From assembly GCF_900168055.1 (NCBI RefSeq), contig NZ_FUYS01000005.1, forward strand, positions 62,001-126,000: a stretch of 64,000 nucleotides of DNA, given 5' to 3'. The notes beneath the pieces were generated by a model that did not search any database, was not told where the DNA came from, and worked only from the letters and a program-made list of their open reading frames with translations. This document shows, piece after piece, positions 58,264 to 64,000 of this stretch (the stretch's first letter is position 1; the number at the start of each line of letters is the position of its first letter). Source of the stretch: Parapedobacter luteus. Its GTDB lineage: Bacteria > Bacteroidota > Bacteroidia > Sphingobacteriales > Sphingobacteriaceae. The position numbers and the translations under genes were made by a program.

Positions 58264-60693
58264 TTATTGTTTTGGTTTCTTAGTTACTTGCTTTGCGGCC
58301 TCGCCCCGGGCCACCGCGACGGGGATACGCACCGATAAGACAACGTTGCGGCCCATCTCCGGCAGTTCAATCAGCCGGTAGAAGCTGGTATGATTCATGT
58401 ACTTGGTGTCCAGCAGGTTTTGCACCTGCAGGTTCAGGTGCACGGGATGATGCGCTACGGATACCGTATAACCAGCCTGGATAGCGGCCACCCCGTAGCC
58501 ATCGGTCTTCTTCTCTGGCGGCACAATGCGATCCTGCCTGGCCACCAACCTGTAATCAACGGACATAAACGGATTCCCGGCCCGCCCGGGCGCCCAGGAG
58601 AGGTTGACCAACAAGGAGGGAGGCGGGGCAAACGGAAGCGAAAACCCACGCTTCGCACCCGACAGTTGCTTGGAGAACAGGTATTCTGCGAGCACCTCAG
58701 CCGTCAGTGATCGGCTGATCCGCCGGGATACCTGCAATTCGCCCCCATAGCGCATCACCCGGCTCTCCTCATACCGGAACACCTGATTGCCCGCTCCGTA
58801 ATAATGGTCGAAAGACGACGTGGGATTCAGGTAGATGTAGTTGGGAAAGTAGTTGTAAAATGGGCTTACCTGGATACGCCATCCGGCAGGGCTCCATTCC
58901 ACCGATAGGTCTGCTTGGTACGATTGCTCTGCTGACAGCGCCGGGTTGCCCTGCTCATAGCTGAAATAGTGGTAGTTTACCCCGTTGGCCGAAAGCTCTT
59001 TGGCTATCGGCATGCGGAAGCTCTTGCCCACATTAGCTTTCAGCGAAAACGTGCCGACCGGATGGTAGTTGAGCCCTACGGACCAGACCAGGCTGTTGAA
59101 ACGCCGGTGCAGGTTTGCCGCCCGGAGCAGGTACTCCTGCGAGCCGTGATCATCAACTGCCGAAGGAAACCAGTCCCGGTATTCAGACATGCGCAGGCTG
59201 CCATGGTCGTAGCGTACGGCCGCATGGAGCAGCGCCTGATCGCTCAACCGGTATTTGTCATACACAAAAGCACCGGCGGTCAGCTGGCCGAAGGCTGGAA
59301 CGAGGAACGTCCAGCCGCGGATGGTGTTGTCCTGGTACTCGCTACCCAGGCCGAACGTCAGCTCGTGCCGGCCGGCTTTCCAGTAGTCCCTCACATTCAG
59401 CGAATACACGAGCTTGTCAAATTCGCGCTCCAGCCCCTGGGGGATGCCCAGTGTATTGGGGAAAATCGGTGGCATGTAACCATGATTGACGTATTGGCTG
59501 TACTCCTGCCTGAAATTATGCTGGAAACCGAATTCGGCCTGTAGGTGGTGCGCGCCCCAATGCAAGGCATTCCGGCTGATGGCTTTAAAATGGTTGACCT
59601 GCTGGCGGGGCATCAGGATATCCCTCGCCGACCGGTCGTGCATGCCGGCATCTACGCGGCGCGGCTCCAGCCCATGGGCATTGGCAAAAAACCCCGCCTC
59701 ATGGAACGTGTTACTGACATACAGGATGGTATTGAACCGCTCACCAAGGTAACCTGCATTGACGTGGAGGTTTGTCTCCCGTCCTGCGGTATTCCGCAGG
59801 CGCTGCCGGTGGAGCGCTACGCCATAATCGTAGACATATACGGTATCGGTGGGCACCCGGTAATCGCCATAGCGCAGGTAGGTGGCGCGCCCATCGGCAA
59901 ACCATCGGCTGCCCCGGCCGCCGAGACGCACCGACGTGCCATATCCTCCGTTGTTGCTCCTGCCCACCAGATCGACCGAGGCGATAGCCGTATGCGGCGC
60001 CGGCGGGGATTCGGGCTTGACGTCAATGGCACCGCCGATGGCATCCGAACCGTAAACGAAGGAAGCGGCCCCTTTGACGATTTCCACTTCGCCGGCGGCA
60101 AATTGATCCAGCTCCAACCCATGGTCGGCCCCCCACTGCTGGCCTTCATGCTTGATGCCTTTGTCTACCGTGACCACCCGGTTGAAACCAAGACCACGGA
60201 TGAGCGGTTTGGACTGCCCGGCGCCGATGCCGATGGTCTGAATGCCTGGTAGCCGCTCCAGCGTCTGCATCAGGCTGCCACCGAGGTTCCGGTGGATGAA
60301 ATCCCGACCCACGACCTCCACATTCAGTGACTCTTCCTGCTTCCGCCGTGCCACATGATTGTCTATGACAAGCACCTCGTCAAGCACATGCATGGCTCCC
60401 TTGAGCGGTATGGTCACCCCCTGATTGTCCTGCGCCAGGGCAACCGTTTCCTGCCCGTGCTCGTACCCCATTTTGGCCACATCAATGTGGTAAACACCGG
60501 GCCGCAGGCCCGTGAAGGTAAACGATCCCTGCCGATCGGTAACCTGTTGCGCGCCGGTTTCCCGAAGCGTCACACGCGCACCGGCGATAGGGTTATCGGT
60601 CCCGTCGGTGATGCGGCCCGACAGCCGGTAACTCTGCCCGTAAGCGATATTGAAATAAAGCAACCCGGTAAGCATACCGATGGTGATCTTCAT
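58264..60693 (-). CDS. TonB-dependent receptor, probable metal or metallophore importer
   Basis: An 809-residue outer-membrane receptor. Signal peptide GMLTGLLYFNIAYGQS; CarboxypepD_reg-like domain (about 22-100, YRLSGRITDGTDNPIAGARVTL); plug with PLIRGLGFNRVVTVDKGIKHEGQQWGADHGLELD and VEIVKGAASFVYGSDAIGGAIDV; barrel ending VVLSVRIPVAVARG with a short basic tail. The RGLG...V.D.GI...GQ.WG.DHG pattern is close to ZnuD-type and copper/zinc receptors rather than SusC or siderophore receptors. The start at 60693 places the signal peptide correctly. The downstream His-rich partners and the shared dyads support a metal role. Confidence 0.85.
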   Translation of the reverse strand: MKITIGMLTGLLYFNIAYGQSYRLSGRITDGTDNPIAGARVTLRETGAQQVTDRQGSFTFTGLRPGVYHIDVAKMGYEHGQETVALAQDNQGVTIPLKGAMHVLDEVLVIDNHVARRKQEESLNVEVVGRDFIHRNLGGSLMQTLERLPGIQTIGIGAGQSKPLIRGLGFNRVVTVDKGIKHEGQQWGADHGLELDQFAAGEVEIVKGAASFVYGSDAIGGAIDVKPESPPAPHTAIASVDLVGRSNNGGYGTSVRLGGRGSRWFADGRATYLRYGDYRVPTDTVYVYDYGVALHRQRLRNTAGRETNLHVNAGYLGERFNTILYVSNTFHEAGFFANAHGLEPRRVDAGMHDRSARDILMPRQQVNHFKAISRNALHWGAHHLQAEFGFQHNFRQEYSQYVNHGYMPPIFPNTLGIPQGLEREFDKLVYSLNVRDYWKAGRHELTFGLGSEYQDNTIRGWTFLVPAFGQLTAGAFVYDKYRLSDQALLHAAVRYDHGSLRMSEYRDWFPSAVDDHGSQEYLLRAANLHRRFNSLVWSVGLNYHPVGTFSLKANVGKSFRMPIAKELSANGVNYHYFSYEQGNPALSAEQSYQADLSVEWSPAGWRIQVSPFYNYFPNYIYLNPTSSFDHYYGAGNQVFRYEESRVMRYGGELQVSRRISRSLTAEVLAEYLFSKQLSGAKRGFSLPFAPPPSLLVNLSWAPGRAGNPFMSVDYRLVARQDRIVPPEKKTDGYGVAAIQAGYTVSVAHHPVHLNLQVQNLLDTKYMNHTSFYRLIELPEMGRNVVLSVRIPVAVARGEAAKQVTKKPKQ

Positions 60694-60819
60694 TGCGTTG
60701 GATGACAACCAGTAAAAAAATGAATGTTGAAAAATGAAACATCTGCCGTCGAATGCCGCAACAGGCAAACGGAGATATACCCGTAGGCGACGGATGGGCA
60801 CACCGGCCCATCCGGAAAG

Positions 60820-61188
60820 CTATGCAGCGATGAGTGAAGCGGGAGGCCCTTTATTGATGTATACTGCCCCCAGCCCTTTACACAGCACACCGCAATCCAG
60901 CGGCCGCGCAGGGAGTACACGCCATAGAACAACCGGCGCGCAGCATATAAACGAAGGGCCGGAATAGGTTACTTTTGGGACATAGTGGGCGTAAAATGTG
61001 CAGAGATTGCATTCCTGGGCATCGCTTTGATGGGAAGAATGTTCGTGGTGATCATGATCTCCGCAGAGGCCCTGATCATGCAAATGCGTGTGCATGGCGA
61101 ATGTCAGCGGAACGCCGACAACCGCAATGACCATGCACATAGCCAACATACGCATGATGAATCCGGACCGATGTACGTAATGAGTCAT
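60820..61188 (-). CDS. Small Cys/His-rich exported or membrane protein
   Basis: A 122-residue protein with an N-terminal hydrophobic segment (MLAMCMVIAVVGVPLTFA) followed by a His-rich stretch (MHTHLHDQGLCGDHDHHEHSSHQ) and Cys pairs (CNLCTFYAH; FICCAP), ending in a second hydrophobic part. Such proteins occur in metal-related TonB loci of Bacteroidota, but I cannot name a family. It lies between the MerC-like gene (16 bp away) and the receptor gene, all on one strand. A second ATG at 61155 would shorten it by 11 residues. Confidence 0.7.
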   Translation of the reverse strand: MTHYVHRSGFIMRMLAMCMVIAVVGVPLTFAMHTHLHDQGLCGDHDHHEHSSHQSDAQECNLCTFYAHYVPKVTYSGPSFICCAPVVLWRVLPARPLDCGVLCKGLGAVYINKGPPASLIAA

Positions 61189-61203
61189 TTACAACCGCGG
61201 TGT

Positions 61204-61590
61204 TTATTTGCCATGAGACTGCCTTCTGCTATAAATCATGTTCAGCACATGCCCTGAAATAATAAAACCGGCCGATGCGGGGATCAGCGCATAGACATAA
61301 GCTTCGTCAGATAGCTGATTAAGCAACAAGAGTACAAAGCCCACCGAAAACAAGGAAAACGGCAACAACCGGCCATGATGCCGGCGATAGCCATGCATCA
61401 TGGACAAGGTGCCGAAAAGAAGTGCGAGTACGATAAATGACCATTCCAGCGCGGGATGCTCCAAGCCAGGGATGTCCAGCATCGGCAACACCGCAACCAG
61501 TAACGGAAGCACGGTGCAGTGAATGGCACAGGCAATCGACGTGACGATGCCGAGTTTATCAAAATTGGGCTTGACGAGATGTGTAGCCAT
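61204..61590 (-). CDS. MerC-domain inner-membrane protein
   Basis: A 128-residue protein with four hydrophobic helices. The first carries the MerC-type metal site SIACAIHCTVLPLL (C-x-x-x-C with His); the others are WSFIVLALLFGTLSMMHG, LFSVGFVLLLLNQL and YALIPASAGFIISGHVLNMI. MerC-domain proteins move mercuric or other soft metal ions across the inner membrane. Beside a TonB receptor and His-rich proteins a zinc or copper role is more likely than mercury resistance, since no merR, merA or merP is seen. ATG 61590 is chosen over an upstream start that lacks family match. Confidence 0.88.
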   Translation of the reverse strand: MATHLVKPNFDKLGIVTSIACAIHCTVLPLLVAVLPMLDIPGLEHPALEWSFIVLALLFGTLSMMHGYRRHHGRLLPFSLFSVGFVLLLLNQLSDEAYVYALIPASAGFIISGHVLNMIYSRRQSHGK

Positions 61591-61619
61591 AGCGAAAACA
61601 TGTAAGGTTATTAACGCCA

Positions 61620-61683
61620 CAAAGATGCATTTAATTTTTCAAAACCAAACCCTTTTGCGTTTGATTTTTGCAACTTTGGTGCA
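61620..61683 (-). promoter_or_regulatory. Promoter and dyad upstream of the MerC-receptor operon
   Basis: On the minus strand TTTGG, a 17-bp spacer and CATCTTTG (complement 61620-61627) form a promoter one base off consensus. TGCAA-CTTTG-GTGCA (61669-61683) is a near-dyad of the same type and spacing as those at 56016 and 62564, lying about 20 bp upstream of the -33 box. Confidence 0.45.
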
Positions 61684-61768
61684 TTACTAAATACCAACTA
61701 CATGATGATCAGCACCCTTGCGCATGCTGCCCATGCTGGCCAGCGGTACTGCCTAAGGGGTTGCCGGG

Positions 61769-62503
61769 CTATTTCTTGGTAAATGTGCCTTCAGCCTGGG
61801 CACGCCGACCACGCTGATCGGCCACCGTAAGGATAACCCGGTAGTCTCCCTTGGGCGCTTCGGCCACCGCTATATGTTCATGAAAATGGTGGGCAAGCTG
61901 CCCCACTAACCGGTCTCCGGCGAACGTGACTTCGTCGCTCCAGGCATCGCCTTTGATTTCGACGGTCACCTGATCAATCTTGCCGGGCACCGTTAATTCG
62001 GTTTCGAGGTGAAGGTCATTGCCTGCGGCATTGATGCCCACATCCAGATCGCCGGCTATCGGCACCGTACTATCAATACCGATCCGGAAGTCCCCCGTGC
62101 TTTCGCTGACCGACCCATCGGCGTCTATGACCCGTAGGGTCAGCGTATAGTTGCCGGGCTCGGTGTCTGCCGGAACGTCAATACGTGCGGCGAAAGTCGC
62201 GTCTTTCTTGCCTGCGATACCTTCGCTAAACGGCCCGTTGAACACCCACCCGTCGCCTGAAACGGGCCGGATGTTAATTTCAGCTTCGCTTATCGTCGTC
62301 GTAGCCGCCACGTGGGCTTCAACGGGAAACGATTGGCCGACAAAGGCCTCCGCATTGCCGTCAGCTCCGATGCGCAGCTTGGAAACACCGGCTTCCTGCC
62401 GGCCACAGCCAGCCATGACCACAAGTAATAAGAGAACGAACGTGGGCCGGTTTAGGAAGCCATGCACCGAATCGCCGATGCGCTTTGTAGTTATCGATTT
62501 CAT
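61769..62503 (-). CDS. DUF4625-like lipoprotein, separate transcription unit
   Basis: A 244-residue lipoprotein (signal FVLLLLVVMAGC) with two Ig-like repeats. The first (about 45-140) contains the FAARIDVPADTEPGNYTLTLRVIDADGS block; the second (about 145-244) contains HHFHEHIAVAEAPKGDYRVILTVADQRGRRAQAEGTF. Both follow the DUF4625 pattern with a His cluster before the P-x-G-x-Y strand. It has its own promoter with an overlapping TGCAA-N5-TTGCA dyad, so it is probably controlled by the same metal signal as the receptor operon. ATG 62503 is chosen; the preceding leader contains a 14-bp tandem repeat. Confidence 0.8.
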   Translation of the reverse strand: MKSITTKRIGDSVHGFLNRPTFVLLLLVVMAGCGRQEAGVSKLRIGADGNAEAFVGQSFPVEAHVAATTTISEAEINIRPVSGDGWVFNGPFSEGIAGKKDATFAARIDVPADTEPGNYTLTLRVIDADGSVSESTGDFRIGIDSTVPIAGDLDVGINAAGNDLHLETELTVPGKIDQVTVEIKGDAWSDEVTFAGDRLVGQLAHHFHEHIAVAEAPKGDYRVILTVADQRGRRAQAEGTFTKK

Positions 62504-62534
62504 TGGATAAACATTGATAGTGGATAAACATTGA
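62504..62534 (-). repeat. 14-bp direct repeat in a leader
   Basis: TGGATAAACATTGA occurs at 62504-62517 and again at 62521-62534, a 17-bp period, directly upstream of the start codon of the DUF4625-like gene. A recent duplication or a protein/RNA site is possible. Confidence 0.6.
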
Positions 62535-62539
62535 ATACC

Positions 62540-62578
62540 CAAAGATACTATTATTTTCAAGATTGCAACTAAATTGCA
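62540..62578 (-). promoter_or_regulatory. Promoter with perfect dyad over the -33 element
   Basis: On the minus strand TTG, an 18-bp spacer and TATCTTTG (complement 62540-62547) match the promoter consensus. The TTG belongs to the perfect dyad TGCAA-CTAAA-TTGCA (62564-62578). This is the clearest of the three related sites. Confidence 0.65.
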
Positions 62579-62587
62579 TTGATTATC

Positions 62588-62613
62588 AAAAAAAAGGGGC
62601 GATTGCTCGCCCC
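62588..62613 (-). terminator. Intrinsic terminator of the last PUL operon
   Basis: GGGGCGA and TCGCCCC form a perfect 7-bp stem with a 4-nt loop, followed in the minus direction by eight T, 25 bp after the stop of the lipoprotein gene. Confidence 0.85.
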
Positions 62614-62638
62614 GGAAATCATGTTTGCAGCCTTGCGT

Positions 62639-63478
62639 TTAGTCTTCCGCCCGGAATACCCAGAAATAAGCAGCGTCCCAGGGGTTGGCACCGGGAGGGG
62701 CATAGCTCAGTATCAGCTGGTTGTCATTGACCACCAGGATATCGTATTCGTAGACGGGTATGTTGCCTTCATCCGGCGATTTACCGCACAATACGGTGAC
62801 GCCGCGGGTTGTCAGCTTGCCTCTTGCCCAGACGTCGCCATTTTCCGCCAGGGTAATCTGCGTCATGTCAAACGAGAAGCCACCGGTCTCCGTTTGTCCA
62901 TTGGCTTTGACTTTCGTAAGCCGGGCACCGCGCAGGGAAAACACCATCTCAGCTCCTTCGCCTTCGCCGGGCGCCTGCTCGTCGATTTGCGCAACAGACA
63001 GCATCCACCACTCGGGCTTGCTGCTACCCAGGTAGCCGCCATTGCCCCACACTGCGGGCTGGGAGTCGTCCCACACCCAGGTCCTCTCCGACCCGCCGGT
63101 GAGGTAGCCCCATTCAAGCGGCACGTCATACGTCAGCTCGTCGATCTGGACTGGCAGCGTCTTGGTGATCTCCGTCCCGTTTGCGTTGCGTCCGGTGAAA
63201 ATGATCTCCTGCTGGCCTGTGGCGACCATCAGGACGGTATCCGTCTTCCGTTGGGTGACGCCGGAGCCGTAGTCCCACGACGACAGTACCGGGCTCCGGT
63301 TGTCCAGGGCGACCCGATTGGAATTCTTGCCATCGACAACGATGGGGGTGGCGGTAACGTCCAGTTGCTCGGCGGTGATTGCACCGCCCATATCCATGCG
63401 ATCTTCGATGGGTTCGCAGGCCGAAAATAGCAGCGCTGCCAACATGGCCCACAAACTGTATTTGCTATATGTCTTCAT
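62639..63478 (-). CDS. Surface lipoprotein in SusE position (PKD-like plus C-terminal beta domain)
   Basis: A 279-residue lipoprotein (signal LWAMLAALLFSAC). An N-terminal PKD-like domain (about 35-115: TATPIVVDGKNSNRVALDNRSPVLSSWDYGSG ... IIFTGRNANGTEITKTLPVQID) is followed by a beta-rich domain (about 125-275) rich in Trp (RTWVWDDSQPAVWGNGGYLGSSKPEWW ... DAAYFWVF). Exposed aromatics in such proteins commonly form glycan-binding platforms. It lies 19 bp behind a SusD gene, the place of SusE or other surface glycan-binding proteins. No specific ligand can be inferred because the rest of the locus is outside the window. Confidence 0.75.
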   Translation of the reverse strand: MKTYSKYSLWAMLAALLFSACEPIEDRMDMGGAITAEQLDVTATPIVVDGKNSNRVALDNRSPVLSSWDYGSGVTQRKTDTVLMVATGQQEIIFTGRNANGTEITKTLPVQIDELTYDVPLEWGYLTGGSERTWVWDDSQPAVWGNGGYLGSSKPEWWMLSVAQIDEQAPGEGEGAEMVFSLRGARLTKVKANGQTETGGFSFDMTQITLAENGDVWARGKLTTRGVTVLCGKSPDEGNIPVYEYDILVVNDNQLILSYAPPGANPWDAAYFWVFRAED

Positions 63479-63497
63479 TTGTCTTCTGATTTAGTGT

Positions 63498-64000
63498 TTA
63501 CCATCCCGGAAATTCATCGGCGGGCGTACCCCATCCGGCATTCTGCGTCAATACCCCACCCGAAAGGGCGATCTCGTTTTGTGGGATCGGCCAGAAACCG
63601 CCGGTGGCCTCGTAGCGCGCACGGTACCCACCGCCGAAGCCCCGCATCTGCGTGTCTATGCCTTTGTTTTTGATGGGTGTACCTTCCTGTGCGGCAAGCG
63701 CATCAGCGGCATCGTGCCAACGCATCAGGTCAAAGTAGCGAACGCCTTCGAAGGCCAGCTCCCAACGCCGTTCGCGCTTCAACGCCTCCAGCGAATAAGC
63801 CACAGGCCCCAGGTTGACGCGTGCGCGCACGCGGTTGAGTCCGGCTGCGTCTTCGGTGAGCTCCGAATGCATCAACAGCACATCGGCAAATCGGATCAAA
63901 ACCAAATCTTGCGTATGGGCCAGCTGCATGTCGGTTGGCGCGCCGTCGCTCAGGATTGCATATGAGGGCAGCAACGTGCCGTCCCGATATGCCGTGACCG
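63498..64000 (-). CDS. SusD/RagB-like lipoprotein, C-terminal part
   Basis: The frame runs off the right edge; about 167 codons are visible, starting within the protein (VTAYRDGTLLPSYAILSDG). Features of the SusD C-terminus are DLVLIRFADVLLMHSELTEDAAGLNRVRARVNLG, LEALKRERRWELAFEGVRYFDLMRWHDAADAL and GFWPIPQNEIALSGGVLTQNAGW. It forms a pair with the lipoprotein gene downstream; the SusC gene is expected just beyond the window. Confidence 0.92.
   Translation of the reverse strand, partial: VTAYRDGTLLPSYAILSDGAPTDMQLAHTQDLVLIRFADVLLMHSELTEDAAGLNRVRARVNLGPVAYSLEALKRERRWELAFEGVRYFDLMRWHDAADALAAQEGTPIKNKGIDTQMRGFGGGYRARYEATGGFWPIPQNEIALSGGVLTQNAGWGTPADEFPGW

Noticed and set aside
61702-61780. A 26-codon plus-strand frame with several His (ATGATGATC...)
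   Set aside because: Too short, no promoter of its own, and overlaps the end of the DUF4625-like gene.
1-64000. CRISPR arrays, tRNA or rRNA genes, transposases, prophage
   Set aside because: No regularly spaced repeats, cloverleaf or rRNA-like segments, and no transposase or integrase motifs were seen. The DUF4143 genes are the only hint of mobility.

Overview
The window looks like the chromosome of a fairly GC-rich member of the Bacteroidota, most likely a Sphingobacteriaceae relative of the Parapedobacter type. The genus is a guess from gene style and base composition, not a measurement. The evidence is five SusC/SusD pairs or parts of pairs, three ECF sigma/FecR regulatory pairs, a hybrid two-component regulator, many lipoprotein signals, few Shine-Dalgarno sites, and repeated promoters of the Bacteroidota form TTG-N17-20-TAnnTTTG. 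I saw no tRNA, rRNA, CRISPR array, intact insertion sequence or replication origin.

Layout. 1-1561: the end of a small conserved gene, an empty stretch and an N-terminally truncated DUF4143-type ATPase. 1.7-13.6 kb: xylan-type PUL 1 (hybrid regulator, SusC, SusD, GH2, GH10). 13.7-15.1 kb: an intact DUF4143 ATPase followed by a scar of a second GH10 gene. 15.1-20.7 kb: an iron-uptake operon (ECF sigma, FecR, FecA-type receptor, PepSY membrane protein). 20.9-29.4 kb: PUL 2 (ECF sigma, FecR, SusC, SusD, CE15 glucuronoyl esterase), which complements the xylanase locus. 29.5-30.0 kb: gene scars including a third DUF4143 relic. 30.2-37.2 kb: PUL 3 (ECF sigma, FecR, SusC, SusD, exported HD-domain protein), substrate unknown. 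37.4-38.1 kb: a DJ-1/PfpI protein without its nucleophile. 38.2-53.3 kb: a peptide locus with dipeptide epimerase, D-Ala-D-Ala-ligase-like enzyme, DUF819 membrane protein, AraC regulator, three penicillin-binding-type serine hydrolases, SusC/SusD and a membrane dipeptidase. 53.3-55.9 kb: ALDH7-type dehydrogenase, a small unknown gene and GTP cyclohydrolase I. 56.1-62.5 kb: a probable metal-import locus (TonB receptor, three DUF4625-like proteins, His-rich proteins, MerC-like protein). 62.6-64.0 kb: a SusE-position lipoprotein and the C-terminal part of a SusD.

The most interesting signals are regulatory. (1) In all three ECF/FecR loci the gap between fecR and the receptor gene holds, on the opposite strand, a -7 promoter motif over the receptor start codon and, 75-80 nt on, a hairpin plus T-run. 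This is the layout of DonS-like antisense RNAs. The two susC genes governed by other regulators lack it. (2) A dyad GCAA-N5-TTGC, or a close variant, lies at three promoters: folE, a DUF4625 gene and the MerC-like gene. It overlaps the -33 element at the first two, suggesting a metal-responsive (Zur-like) regulon. (3) An identical 13-bp sequence lies 54 bp upstream of -7 elements for both the DUF819 gene and the serine hydrolase/SusCD operon, fitting a site for the AraC protein encoded between them. (4) The 15-kb peptide locus looks like a Sus-type system for peptides containing D-amino acids or derived from peptidoglycan, rather than for a glycan.
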